A stretch of DNA of 64,000 bases, taken from an uncultured Dehalococcoidia bacterium. GTDB lineage: Bacteria; Chloroflexota; Dehalococcoidia; Lucifugimonadales; UBA1123. The position numbers and the translations under genes are program-made. Under the pieces are notes generated by a model. The model had not been told where the DNA came from and did no database searches. It worked only from the letters and a program-made list of their open reading frames with translations. The DNA is taken from assembly GCA_951812505.1 (NCBI GenBank), contig CATOSI010000004.1:47211-111210 (forward strand), written 5' to 3'. This document shows, in pieces, positions 35,598 through 43,852 of the stretch; position 1 is the first letter of the stretch; each line of letters opens with the position of its first letter.

Positions 35598-37253
35598 ATG
35601 ACAGGCGCGGATCTGGTTGCGAGAATTCTGAAGCAAGAAGGCGTGGATTTTATGGGAGTAATCCCCTTCAATTCACTGGAGGAGGCCGCGGCGAAGGCGG
35701 GCATAAGGCCGCTTATTTTCCGACAGGAGCGCGTTGGCGTGAATCTGGCGGACGCGTACACGCGAGTCACCAACGGCAGGGGCACCGGGGTGTTCGCGAT
35801 GCAGGCGGGCCCGGGCGCCGAGAATGCGTTCGCGGGCGTGGCTCAGGCTTATGCCGACTCCGTGCCAATCCTGCTACTTCCGGCGTCCGCGCCCCGAAAC
35901 CGCGCAGGCGTGCATCCGACCTTTAGTCCGAGCCGTACCTATGAGTCGGTCGTAAAGTGGTCGAGCAGGGTGGGACTCCCTGAGGAGATCCCCAATGCAA
36001 TGCGCCGCGCGTTCAGCCAGTTGCGGCTGGGACGTCCCAGCCCTGTTTTGCTTGACCTCCCTAGCGACATATTGCGGGGCGAACTTCCCGGCGACGACGT
36101 GGAGTACATGCCTGTGCGACGGCGTCGCTCCGAGGGTGACCCACAGGACGTGAGGGATGCCGCAAAGGTTCTGCTGGGGGCCACGAATCCCGTGATACAC
36201 GCGGGGCAGGGAGTGCTCTATGCCGAGGCATGGGATGAACTTCAGGAACTCGCCGAGCTCACTCAGACACCGGTGATGACCTCGATGGCCGGCAAGAGCG
36301 TCTTCAGGGAAGATCACCCTCTGTCGCTTGGAACGCGCTCCAGCACGACGACCGGAATGGTCGTTCGCTTCCTGGATCAGGCTGATGTCGTGTTCGGCAT
36401 CGGCTGCAGTTTCACGCGCATCCACTATGGAGCCGACGCTTTCGACAGCAAAGTGCTCGTGCATATTACTAATGACGAAGACGACGTGAATAAGGACTAT
36501 TCGCCCGACGTGGCAGTGATCGGCGACGCCAAACTGGTAATGCGACAGTTGATCTCTGAAATCAAGGCGATTCTTGCCGACAGTGGCAGCGAACGTGTGA
36601 ATAGAGGCGATGTCGCTGGTGAGATCAAGGCTGTGCGGGAAGAGTGGATGAAGGAGTGGCTGCCCAAGATGCACTCCGACGCCGTGCCGATCAACCCGTA
36701 CCGCGCGCTCAACGACCTATCCAAGGCGATAGACCACAAGAAGACAATCATGAACCACGACTCTGGAAGTCCTCGCGACCAGATGATTCCGTTCTACAAG
36801 ACCGTAACCCCGCGCGGCTTCATCGCGTGGGGCAAGTCAACTCAACTGGGTTACAGTCTGGGAGCGGCAATGGGCAGCAAGCTCGCCGCCCCGGACAAAC
36901 TTTGCGTCAACGTGATCGGGGACTACGGTTTCGGTATGGTTGGAACCGACCTGGAAACGGCTGTACGAGAGGAAATCCCGATTCTCACGGTCATCCTCAA
37001 CAACTCCTCTATGGGCATATATCGGCCCGAACATTTCGCGACGGCCCACGAACTCTATGGCACCAAGACTACAGGTGGCGACTTCGTGAAGATGGCGGAG
37101 GCGTTGGGAGCGTACAGCGAACGGGTAACCCAGCCAGACGAAGTGATTTCCGCTGCAGAGCGGTGCGCGGGCATAGTACAGTCAGGACGAACTGCATTGC
37201 TGGAGATCGTGACCGATGACGCAGAGAAGGATATGCCCTTCAGAATGTTCTAG
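35598..37253 (+). CDS. Thiamine pyrophosphate-dependent enzyme (acetolactate synthase-like)
   Basis: The 551-aa product has the three-domain fold of the pyruvate decarboxylase/acetolactate synthase family. The N-terminal domain holds the activating Glu in FRQERVGVNLADAY, a central domain follows, and the C-terminal domain has the TPP motif GDYGFGMV ending in ILNNSSMG. The start ATG 35598 is preferred over 35580 because GAGAGAGG lies between. True acetolactate synthase would usually have ilvN beside it, which is absent; oxalyl-CoA decarboxylase or sulfopyruvate-type enzymes are alternatives. The last gene before the accessory island. Confidence 0.85.
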   Translation: MTGADLVARILKQEGVDFMGVIPFNSLEEAAAKAGIRPLIFRQERVGVNLADAYTRVTNGRGTGVFAMQAGPGAENAFAGVAQAYADSVPILLLPASAPRNRAGVHPTFSPSRTYESVVKWSSRVGLPEEIPNAMRRAFSQLRLGRPSPVLLDLPSDILRGELPGDDVEYMPVRRRRSEGDPQDVRDAAKVLLGATNPVIHAGQGVLYAEAWDELQELAELTQTPVMTSMAGKSVFREDHPLSLGTRSSTTTGMVVRFLDQADVVFGIGCSFTRIHYGADAFDSKVLVHITNDEDDVNKDYSPDVAVIGDAKLVMRQLISEIKAILADSGSERVNRGDVAGEIKAVREEWMKEWLPKMHSDAVPINPYRALNDLSKAIDHKKTIMNHDSGSPRDQMIPFYKTVTPRGFIAWGKSTQLGYSLGAAMGSKLAAPDKLCVNVIGDYGFGMVGTDLETAVREEIPILTVILNNSSMGIYRPEHFATAHELYGTKTTGGDFVKMAEALGAYSERVTQPDEVISAAERCAGIVQSGRTALLEIVTDDAEKDMPFRMF

Positions 37254-37290
37254 TACCAAGTCCAGATAAATCTGTAACTATCACCGCCGC

Positions 37291-37368
37291 TCTCGTCATT
37301 CCCGCGAAAGCGGAAATTCAGGAACTGGCGTCTTTGTAACAGCTGCAAGTACACTTCTGAAATCGTCT
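37291..37368. repeat. REP-like palindrome, long form (copy 2)
   Basis: The core TCATTCCCGCGAAAGCGGAAAT is followed by CAGGAACTGGCG, TTTGTAAC, GCTGCAAG and CTTCTGAAATCGTCTT, the same tail as in the copy at 1428-1502. It marks the left border of the accessory island. Confidence 0.75.
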
Positions 37369-37548
37369 TCAGGGTTGATGCAGAACTTGTACAGGCGAGG
37401 CTTGGACAAGTAAAATAGGCCGTGGCGCCGTTAATCTGTCGCTCCTCCCGTCAGAGTGTACCCACCGCCTGATAATTCGTGTTAGTGGGAAGGCATTCTT
37501 GGCTCCGCGTGTTTGCCGCTTGCCCGCAGGGTCAAGCGAGTATAGAAA

Positions 37549-37585
37549 GCCAACGTAGCTCAGTGGTAGAGCAGCGGTTTCGTAA
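37549..37585 (+). pseudogene. tRNA-Thr (CGT) gene, 5' half only
   Basis: The sequence starts as a complete tRNA 5' half: acceptor GCCAACG, D-arm GCTCAGTGGTAGAGC, anticodon stem and the loop TTCGTAA with anticodon CGT. It stops matching right after the loop; the 3' anticodon strand, T-arm and the complementary CGTTGGC end are absent. Such a break at the anticodon loop is typical of integration or deletion at a tRNA target. No 3' half was noticed elsewhere in the window. Confidence 0.75.
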
Positions 37586-37890
37586 TGCGGTGCGAGCCTC
37601 CCAGATAGGTCATTTTCCTCCCATTTCAGCGGCATTCCGTAGCTAATCCTCTCAAGTCGGGCGGTCTAACTCCTGTTCAGTCTCGTTGAGTCCTGATCAG
37701 TACGTTAGCAAATAGGTTAGCAAATTCTCGCTCAGCCGATCTTTGAAATCGGTTGCGAAGATACTCTTGATAGGGAAGGCCCCTCCATCCGCATAACTTC
37801 GAATTAGCTGTCGTTACCGTAAAGAGTGTGTCAAAGTCAGAAGTCGCGTGACAACGCGCCATCACAGTTAGAATTTAAGAAGGGTATCTG
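37586..37890. other. Junction region between tRNA half and rnhA fragment
   Basis: The stretch contains a 62-aa minus-strand frame (37677-37865) ending in FANLFANVLIRTQRD that I could not identify. Nothing else is evident. It may hold the decayed end of an integrase, but no catalytic motif is visible. Confidence 0.35.
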
Positions 37891-37990
37891 ATGGCCAACT
37901 GTAATGGGGACACGTCTAGACCGAAAGTCACTATATTTACGGACGGCGCAGCCAATCCTAATCCCGGTCCAGGCGGCTATGGAAGGTCAA
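37891..37990 (+). pseudogene. rnhA: Ribonuclease HI, N-terminal fragment
   Basis: After an AAGGG site an ATG opens a frame whose residues 12-31 read [20 protein letters not shown], the unmistakable first strand and D-G-A/S catalytic motif of RNase HI. After this the frame runs into the end of an IS256 element and stops at 38034 (47 codons in all). The remaining catalytic residues are absent, and I found no rnhA continuation on the other side of the insertion, so the gene is destroyed rather than simply interrupted. Confidence 0.88.
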
Positions 37991-39346
37991 GTCCCCGTAC
38001 GTGGTGTGGGAGTTCGTCAATCCTTTTGTTCTAGTCAGGCCGCAGTCGGCTGTGTGATCTGGGCTTCCGGCAACGCTTTGTCGTAAGTCGCTGAAACCGG
38101 CGTCAGGTATCGTCTGCCCACTACCCACTCGTCGTGCTGCTCGGCCAGTACGGCTCCGATCAGCCGACGCGCCGCAGGCCGGTTCGGGAAGATGCCCACC
38201 ACGTCGGTTCTGCGCCTTATCTCCTTGTTCAGTCGCTCCTGGGGATTGTTCGACCACACCTGCTTCCAGTGAGCGCTGGGGAAGGATGTGAAGGCCAAGA
38301 TGTCAGTTCCGGCTTCTGCCAACATCGAGGATGCTTCCGGGAACCGGGGACTCAGTTGATCCACGACTCTGTTGAGCTGGGAGTGCACCTCCTCGGCAGA
38401 TGGCTGCTGGTAGATCGTGCGGACCATGGTCGCAACCCAGGGCTGGGCACTCTTGGGTACGCGAGTGAGTAGGTTGGTCATGAAGTGGGTGCGGCATCTC
38501 TGCCAACTGGCGCCGGCGAACACAGTCGCTATCGCGTCCCTCAGTCCACGGTGTGCATCCGAGGTCACCAACTGAACACCTTCCAAGCCCCTGGCGGACA
38601 ACGAGCGCAGGAACGCCAGCCAGAACGCACCGTCCTCACTCGTTCCCACGTCCATGCCCACGATCTCACGCTTGCCCTCGGCGTTGACCGCGGTCGCCAC
38701 AGCCACTGATACGTTGACTATCCTGCCTTCCTCTCTGACCTTCTGGCTCAGCGCGTCCAGCCACACGTAGCAGTACGGTCCTGTGTCCAGTGGCCGACCC
38801 AGGAAGCTGTCGACCACACCGTCGAGTTCCACACAGATACGAGACACCTGGCTCTTGGAGATGCCCTCGCATCCCAGCGCCTTGACCAGATCATCCACCC
38901 GCCTCGTCGACACACCCTCGACGTACGCCTGCTGGATCACCGCCAGAAGAGCTCGCTCACTGCGTCTTCGAGGCTCAAGCAGTGAGGGGAAGTAGCTCCC
39001 CTCCCTCAGCTTGGGTATGCGAAGCTCCATGGTGCCGACCCTCGTGTCCCAGGTGCGGGAGCGGTACCCGTTGCGATGAGTAAGCCTGTCGGGGTTGCGT
39101 TCGCCGTGCTCGGCGCCGATCCTCGCTGAGACTTCGGCGTCCATGACCGCATCCATCAACACCCGCAGCGCCTCGCGAAGAAAGTCCATGTCTCCGTCCA
39201 CACCCCGCTTGCGCAATAGCTCCAAAATATCGATACTGTCTCTTGCCATCGCCGTCCTCCTTGCATTGAGCTTCTACTTCTCTAAGGATGACGCGGTGGC
39301 TTTATCTATGCTAGGCCACCTTCTCTATTACACCACTCTAAGGGAC
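37991..39346 (-). mobile_element. IS256-family insertion sequence
   Basis: The ends are imperfect inverted repeats: reading inward, GTCCC-N5-GTGGTGT at 37991 and the same pattern with the same spacing from 39346. A single transposase gene fills most of the element. The 8-9 bp direct target duplication expected for this family is not visible, consistent with a deletion at one side. Confidence 0.8.
38035..39249 (-). CDS. IS256-family (Mutator-type) transposase
   Basis: The 404-aa product is a full-length DDE transposase of the IS256/Mutator type. Catalytic Asp residues lie in YVWLDALSQKV and TSDAHRGL, with the Glu in the helical insertion near NNPQERLNKE. The N-terminal region has the RNGYRSRTWDTRVG motif. 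The ATG has AAGGAGG ten bases upstream. It appears intact and may be active. It differs clearly from the truncated IS256-type transposase at 42494. Confidence 0.95.
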   Translation of the reverse strand: MARDSIDILELLRKRGVDGDMDFLREALRVLMDAVMDAEVSARIGAEHGERNPDRLTHRNGYRSRTWDTRVGTMELRIPKLREGSYFPSLLEPRRRSERALLAVIQQAYVEGVSTRRVDDLVKALGCEGISKSQVSRICVELDGVVDSFLGRPLDTGPYCYVWLDALSQKVREEGRIVNVSVAVATAVNAEGKREIVGMDVGTSEDGAFWLAFLRSLSARGLEGVQLVTSDAHRGLRDAIATVFAGASWQRCRTHFMTNLLTRVPKSAQPWVATMVRTIYQQPSAEEVHSQLNRVVDQLSPRFPEASSMLAEAGTDILAFTSFPSAHWKQVWSNNPQERLNKEIRRRTDVVGIFPNRPAARRLIGAVLAEQHDEWVVGRRYLTPVSATYDKALPEAQITQPTAA

Positions 39347-39484
39347 ACTACTCAGCTAGATATTCATAAGTCAAACCTTGGGGTGTGCTGTCTGATGGTC
39401 AACCCTGCCACAACGATATGGGGTCGGTCGCCTTCCAACGGTTTGCCGGATAACATGGTATTGAATATTGAGACAGTCGGCTCT

Positions 39485-40123
39485 CTATTCGAGCTTGGTC
39501 TCGGCGCGCTCAGGACAGTCCTTGCGACTTATGTCGCACCAGCCGCACTCAGGGGCGCTAGGGACACGCCTGGCGGGGGTGTCCGACATCATCTTACGCA
39601 TGAATGCCCCGACTCGGGTCAAGAACGGCTCATCTACGCTGGCCGCCGGTATCAGCTTCTCTTTACCGTCCGCGTACACTAGCCCCCCGTCAAAGGTTGT
39701 GTCGCACCATCGACTGTTCTGAGCTCTCGGCACCAGGTACATGTAGAGTTGCACTTGGACCACGTGCGAGTCGGACTCCTGTCCGGTCTTCACATCGTAG
39801 ATCGTGGCCCTTCCATCGGGACCTACTGCAATTATGTCAGGCCTGCCGTGTATGATCATGCCGGAGTGTGGGCTCTCGGCCCTGAACTCGTTCTGTCTCT
39901 CGATGAACAGTTCGCACCCGCGCGCCTCGAGTCGCTCCGCCCAATCATACAGCAGTTCGGTATGTTCCATGTTCCACTTGGCCGAGTCGAAAGTGCTGGG
40001 CACTCTCTCGTAGTCCCGGAAGTTGGCCTTGAACCAGGGTGCCCACTGGCAGTTCTTCTCTCCAACCAGCGGCCTAGATATCCAGGTAGCGAACATGTAA
40101 GGGTTGGGTCTCGGTCTGGGCAT
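39485..40123 (-). CDS. Cas4/RecB-like PD-(D/E)XK nuclease
   Basis: The 212-aa product has the RecB-family nuclease motifs HGRPDIIAV (Asp about 96), IYDVKTG (Asp 110, Lys 112) and VQLYMYL (the Q-x-x-x-Y type motif). A Cys near the N-terminus (KNCQW, residue 25) and three at the C-terminus (ECGWCDISRKDC) match the four Cys that bind an iron-sulfur cluster in Cas4 and AddB-type nucleases. The start ATG 40123 follows GGAGGGAG. No cas1, cas2 or CRISPR array is nearby, so a phage-type exonuclease role is more likely than adaptation. It is divergent from the HTH gene. Confidence 0.8.
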   Translation of the reverse strand: MPRPRPNPYMFATWISRPLVGEKNCQWAPWFKANFRDYERVPSTFDSAKWNMEHTELLYDWAERLEARGCELFIERQNEFRAESPHSGMIIHGRPDIIAVGPDGRATIYDVKTGQESDSHVVQVQLYMYLVPRAQNSRWCDTTFDGGLVYADGKEKLIPAASVDEPFLTRVGAFMRKMMSDTPARRVPSAPECGWCDISRKDCPERAETKLE

Positions 40124-40363
40124 GGGCCTGTTCTCCCTCCTTATTAGCCACGAACTATAGTACTGTTCTAATATTAGCACAAGTCTCAGGATATGCAACC
40201 CTATTGGGGGGCAGCTTAAGAGAATGCCAGATCGGGTCTACCTTGGACATCTGCGAGATATGGTCGCAGAGGGTACTTGCGTTAAGGGGTGTATTGTAGT
40301 AGAATAGTGTTGCTGTTATTGAAATGCCATTCGGCACATTTGCCTTAGACGCAAGGAATAGAA

Positions 40364-40594
40364 GTGCCCACACGCAGGCGGCCCCTCGTTATCGAGGGAG
40401 GCGACGAAATCACCGACGAAACAATCATAGCCCGGGACTGGATGTCCGTCGCTCAGGCGGCGAAGTTGCTAGGAATCAGCAGACAGGGCTTTGTGGTACG
40501 CATAGGCCGATCTGGCTCCGGCTGGGTGAAGGCCCGAAGAGGAAGAAGGCGTTACGTGCTGCGTTCCCAGGTAGAGGTGGAAATTAAAGAGTAA
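40364..40594 (+). CDS. Small HTH/excisionase-like DNA-binding protein
   Basis: This 76-aa GTG-started protein has a helix-turn-helix of the MerR/excisionase type: the segment DWMSVAQAAKLLGISRQGF, followed by a basic ARRGRRRYVL wing. The AAGGAAT site lies 8 bp upstream. It could regulate the divergent nuclease or act as an excision factor of the element that cut the tRNA gene. I do not recognise a named family. Confidence 0.65.
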   Translation: MPTRRRPLVIEGGDEITDETIIARDWMSVAQAAKLLGISRQGFVVRIGRSGSGWVKARRGRRRYVLRSQVEVEIKE

Positions 40595-40659
40595 AACCCA
40601 CGAGCGCGCTTGTGCCCGACTGTCAATCCTGGCCAAGCGCGCCCGAAAGGCGGTAGGAA

Positions 40660-41445
40660 TTGTATCACAGCGAGACCCTCAGGGGGTTGAACCCCCGGCG
40701 GCGTGCGGCCGTCGAGGTCGCCAGTGGCCTTGAACGCTCGCCGGAACCACAAGAGAAGATCGACGGATCGGGAGGGGTGGCAACCGGTATCTTTCAGGAG
40801 AATCTTCTCTCGGAGGTCGAACAAGCGACGCCCGATAAGAAAACTCCTCGGAAGCGTGCCGAACCGATAACCACCAAGCCGAAGACGCCTTCGTCAAGTC
40901 GTGACCGGCCAACCCGGAATAGCTACAACTACAAGCACCCGGCACATCGCGCCGCACGCGCACGTACATTCTCCAGATCTCACGACATCTGCCAGTTCTG
41001 TGGGCAGAGGTCCGCCGACGAAGGCCATCACTGGGCCGAAATCTATCCCAAGCCGGAAGATACCACTGCTGACGACCTAGTCGCCCTGTGTGGCCTGTGC
41101 CACGAGATCGCGACGACACTAAGACGCTTTACCCGTGCCGGTAATAACAGGTCCGTATTCATGAGTGCATTCAAGGAGGCAATTAGAAGATGCTACACAA
41201 TATCCACATCGACGGAACTCAGCCCATTATCATGCACAGCGCTGCAGGGATGGACCCCTCAATCCCTGCCAACATCGAAAAGGCGGAGATCACAAGAAGG
41301 CGGGGATCGAACAGGACTGCCGCTGACGAAGAGCGGCTCCGGCAACTCGAGTGCTTCACAAGCCTATGGGTCGATTCCAAGGGACGCCCTACCATCCCGC
41401 CGGCGGCGATCCGATCTTGCATCGAGACCGCTGCGCGGAAGCTGA
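40660..41445 (+). CDS. HNH-like zinc-finger protein (C-terminal end doubtful)
   Basis: The middle of this frame has an HNH-type arrangement: CQFCGQRSADEGHHWAEIY, then DDLVALCGLCHEI, which gives two C-x-x-C knuckles around an H-H pair. The N-terminal third is Ser/Pro/Lys-rich and its start is uncertain (TTG 40660 is the farthest; no strong ribosome site). From about 41190 the frame overlaps the next gene by 255 nt, and the overlapped part has no conserved look. The true end is probably near 41190, with a frameshift, or the overlap is real. Confidence 0.55.
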   Translation: MYHSETLRGLNPRRRAAVEVASGLERSPEPQEKIDGSGGVATGIFQENLLSEVEQATPDKKTPRKRAEPITTKPKTPSSSRDRPTRNSYNYKHPAHRAARARTFSRSHDICQFCGQRSADEGHHWAEIYPKPEDTTADDLVALCGLCHEIATTLRRFTRAGNNRSVFMSAFKEAIRRCYTISTSTELSPLSCTALQGWTPQSLPTSKRRRSQEGGDRTGLPLTKSGSGNSSASQAYGSIPRDALPSRRRRSDLASRPLRGS

Positions 41446-41789
41446 AGCAGGGACCACAGGTACGCGAGGGACTGGTGGTACTCAGTTCGCACTTTGAGTA
41501 TGACATTGGTCGGTACGGCGAAGCCATCGAGGACCTGATAAAGAACTGCCAGTTCACCGTTCCCGTAGTAATCAACCGAAGCAGGGTGATGGCGACACGC
41601 GCCATGTTCGATGTGCCCTGGTCTTGCGAGTTCGAGGTCGACACCGACCCTGAACTGGTGGATGCGGGCCAGATGGAGAGGTGGCTGGATATCGCTGGTC
41701 GGCGCATAGGCCTTGGCGACTGGCGACCGGAAAAATCTGGACAGTATGGGCGATTTGAGGCGTACATCCTTCTGTCCAAGGCAGCTTAA
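41190..41789 (+). CDS. Conserved protein of phage/element type, RAMP-like features
   Basis: The 199-aa product has a regular, protein-like sequence with the blocks HIDGTQPIIMHSAAG, PTIPPAAIRSCIETAARKLK and RRIGLGDWRPEKSGQYG-R-F-E. The last block, a Gly-rich loop before a final strand, resembles the G-loops of Cas7-like RAMP folds, but this is weak pattern recognition and I do not know a named family. It starts 6 nt after an in-frame TAG, with AAGGAGG at 41174-41180 ten bases upstream. Its neighbours (HNH, HTH, RecB-like nuclease) suggest a recombination or DNA-binding role in an integrated phage-like element. Confidence 0.6.
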   Translation: MLHNIHIDGTQPIIMHSAAGMDPSIPANIEKAEITRRRGSNRTAADEERLRQLECFTSLWVDSKGRPTIPPAAIRSCIETAARKLKQGPQVREGLVVLSSHFEYDIGRYGEAIEDLIKNCQFTVPVVINRSRVMATRAMFDVPWSCEFEVDTDPELVDAGQMERWLDIAGRRIGLGDWRPEKSGQYGRFEAYILLSKAA

Positions 41790-41798
41790 CGCCCTAGC

Positions 41799-41863
41799 GT
41801 GGCTTGGTGAGGCCTGGTCAGGCCTGGTGTGGCGAGGTGAGGCGAGGTATGGCCGGGCGCGGC
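41799..41863. repeat. Pentameric NNGGY repeat, 13 units
   Basis: Thirteen consecutive 5-bp units, each with G at positions 3 and 4 and a pyrimidine at 5, begin 10 bp after the stop of the previous gene. Examples are GTGGC, TTGGT, GAGGC, CTGGT. Positions 1 and 2 vary while the GGY frame is kept. All G-rich bases are on the plus strand. It does not code and is not a CRISPR. Confidence 0.85.
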
Positions 41864-41944
41864 AAGGATGGCAACTTCCGGCGTGGTGCGGTTCTCCAAG
41901 CCCTGACACCACGCCGGGAGTTTCTGAAGATAGGTCGCTGCGGA

Positions 41945-42493
41945 TTAACACGGACCTAACACACCTGATGTTAGGAGGTAGTTCATCCGCGGCGACAGGG
42001 GTTGTGCATCCCAGTATTCGACCGAATGGGATGTCTGCCGCATAGGAGTTGGTTTAGCTCCTCGGGACTGGCGACCGACGATAAAATGCCCCTGAGGATA
42101 TCCCATGGCATTCGCGTTCCGCTCCGACACCTCATCGTATATGAACTGGTCTTTGTGGTATGGATGGTTCGTCGGTCGGGCCATGTCGGGCATCACCACC
42201 TGCTGGCCTCTTTGGTGTAACTCCGCCACATGCCTGCCGGCGAAGTAGCCGGCGTCGGCCAGTGTCATCGGTACCTTTGCCCCACTCACCTCCTCTGCCT
42301 GTCTGGTCATCGCAGTCAGACGAGCGGCATCATTGGGCTCGTCCACTACGTCCGAAGCGGTGTCCAACATACCGGTAACTCCCTCATCTGCGGCAACGGG
42401 TGAAACCATGGCTTGGGCATTGTAGCCTAGCACAATCCCCTGGCGAGTGCGCATCAGCCTGGCCTCTTTGTTGGTGAGATTGATGACGCGCCG
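41945..42493 (-). pseudogene. IS1182-family transposase remnant (C-terminal part)
   Basis: On the minus strand the frame reads NLTNKEARLMRTRQG, VLGYNAQAMVSPVAA, VPMTLADAGYFAGRH and QRGQQVVMPD followed by NPYHKDQFIYD-like text, all hallmarks of IS1182 transposases. The N-terminal half, with the first catalytic Asp, is absent because an IS256-type fragment abuts at about 42494. The C-terminal end is also degraded. Confidence 0.85.
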
Positions 42494-43327
42494 GTGTCCG
42501 CTCCGACTGTTGCGAGACTGAAGGACAGGTGGAACATCGAACTGGCGGAGTGGCGCGGTCGCCGTCTCGACGAGTTGGAGGTGGTGTACATATGGGTTGA
42601 CGGTGTATACGTGAAGGCCGGTCTTGAACGTGAGAAGGCGGCAATCCTGGTGGTGATAGCCGCCCTGAGCGACGGCAGCAAGCGGGTACTGAGCGCCGAG
42701 CCCGGATACAGGGAATCTGTGGAGAGCTGGTCTGAGACACTCAGGAGCCTGAAGAGTCGAGGTATGAACTGTCCGAGGTTGGTTGTAGGCGATGGTCATC
42801 TCGGGATATGGGGAGCGCTGAGGAACGTCTATCCCGAGGCTGATGAGCAACGCTGCTGGAACCACAAGCTGCTCAACGTATTGGACAGGCTTCCGAAGCG
42901 GGACCAGGCACAGGCGAAGATGATGCTGAAGCGAATACCATATGCGGAGAGCCGTCGGGAGGCCGAACGCTTGAGATCGGTGTTCTCCCGGTGGTGTGCA
43001 GAGCGTGGACATGAGTCTGCATCGGCGACACTGGATCGGGACTGGGAGAGGATGGTTGCGTTCTACGACTATCCCAGGGAACACTGGCAGCATCTTCGGA
43101 CGACCAACCCGGTGGAATCACCGTTCGCGGCGTTGAGACTGAGGACTGACGCGGCAAAGAGGTACAAGCGGGTGGACAGGGCGATAGCGGTGATCTGGAA
43201 GATGCTGATGGTAGTCGAACAGCGCTTCAGACGGCTGAACGCGCCGGAGCTGATGAAGGCCGTCTATATCGGCGAGAAGTACGAAGACGGGATAGCTGTA
43301 CAGACCGCGCAAGAGGTTGTCGCCTGA
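42494..43327 (+). pseudogene. IS256-family transposase, N-terminally truncated
   Basis: The 277-codon frame matches the catalytic part of a Mutator-type transposase: WVDGVYVKAGLE (first Asp), VVGDGHLGIWGA (second Asp) and TTNPVESPFAALRLRT (Glu). About the first 100-130 residues of the family are missing, replaced by the IS1182 remnant. Although all catalytic residues are kept, the missing DNA-binding part should make it inactive. It is a different lineage from the intact IS256 copy at 38035. Confidence 0.85.
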
Positions 43328-43339
43328 CTTCGTTTACAC

Positions 43340-43640
43340 ACCATTTGACGTAACCTCCCTGCGATACCCTCACACGCTCGCGCAACGCTTCGTTCACGTC
43401 CTCCCACACACCTTCCATTCGCCATGATCTGAAGTAATGATAGACCGTCTTCCATGGCGGAAGGTCATGCGGAAGCATTCGCCATGATATTCCACCTCTT
43501 AGAACGTAGAAGACGGCATTGATGATCTCTCACGTATCCACAGAACGCGGTCGTCCTCCGGGTTTGGCACATGAAATCAACGGCTTCAGCATGGCCCATT
43601 CGTCATCAGTCAGGTCTGTGGGATACGGTTTACGCTTCAC
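43340..43640 (-). pseudogene. IS5-family transposase remnant with internal stop
   Basis: From GTG 43640 the minus strand reads KRKPYPTDLTDDEWAMLKPL, then GGRPRSVDT, an in-frame TGA (43530-43532), and on to EIINAVFYVLRGGISWRMLP and PPWKTVYHYFRSW, the N-terminal domain of IS5/IS1031-type transposases. The frame ends at the IS256 fragment. The element's terminal repeat CTTCTCAGACACCCTC is kept at 43659-43674. Confidence 0.88.
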
Positions 43641-43697
43641 AATGAACCGATCTTAACACTTCTCAGACACCCTCTAACCTCCCTACAGGACTACTGA

Positions 43698-43818
43698 TAC
43701 CATTTTAGTCTGACTGCGCCATGAACTCTGCAGCAAACTTTGTATCGTCATTCCCGCGGAAGCGGGAATCCATCGAGCCTAGCCAGCTTAAACGCGACTA
43801 CATTACTCCGAATTGGTA
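43698..43818. mobile_element. MITE-like element, copy 1
   Basis: A 121-bp unit bounded by TA dinucleotides begins TACCATTTTAGTCTGACT and ends ATTACTCCGAATTGGTA, with a central REP palindrome (GTATCGTCATTCCCGCGGAA and its inverted partner). The first 18 and last 16 bases are identical to copy 2 at 46939-47061, in the same orientation. TA boundaries and CCATTT/CCAATT ends fit IS630/Tc1-type mobility. It ends 34 bp before the stop codon of the HEPN-motif gene. Confidence 0.8.
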
Positions 43819-43852
43819 TGAGTCTGATGCCGCGCCCATCAAACGTTTCGAC

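Noticed and set aside
37677..37865. Minus-strand 62-aa frame as the end of a tyrosine integrase next to the cut tRNA
   Set aside because: No R-H-R-Y catalytic residue is visible and the sequence is too short. Position beside the tRNA half is suggestive only.
38035..39249. Target-site duplication of the IS256 element
   Set aside because: Flanks (…GAAGGTCAA and ACTACTCAG…) do not match for any 8-9 bp shift tested by eye.
41799..41863. CRISPR array
   Set aside because: Units are only 5 bp with no spacers. No CRISPR repeats and no cas1/cas2 genes were found anywhere in the window.
41945..43093. Single 382-aa minus-strand protein
   Set aside because: Only the part left of about 42493 matches a transposase (IS1182). 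The rest is antisense to the IS256 fragment, so the frame is a chance fusion.
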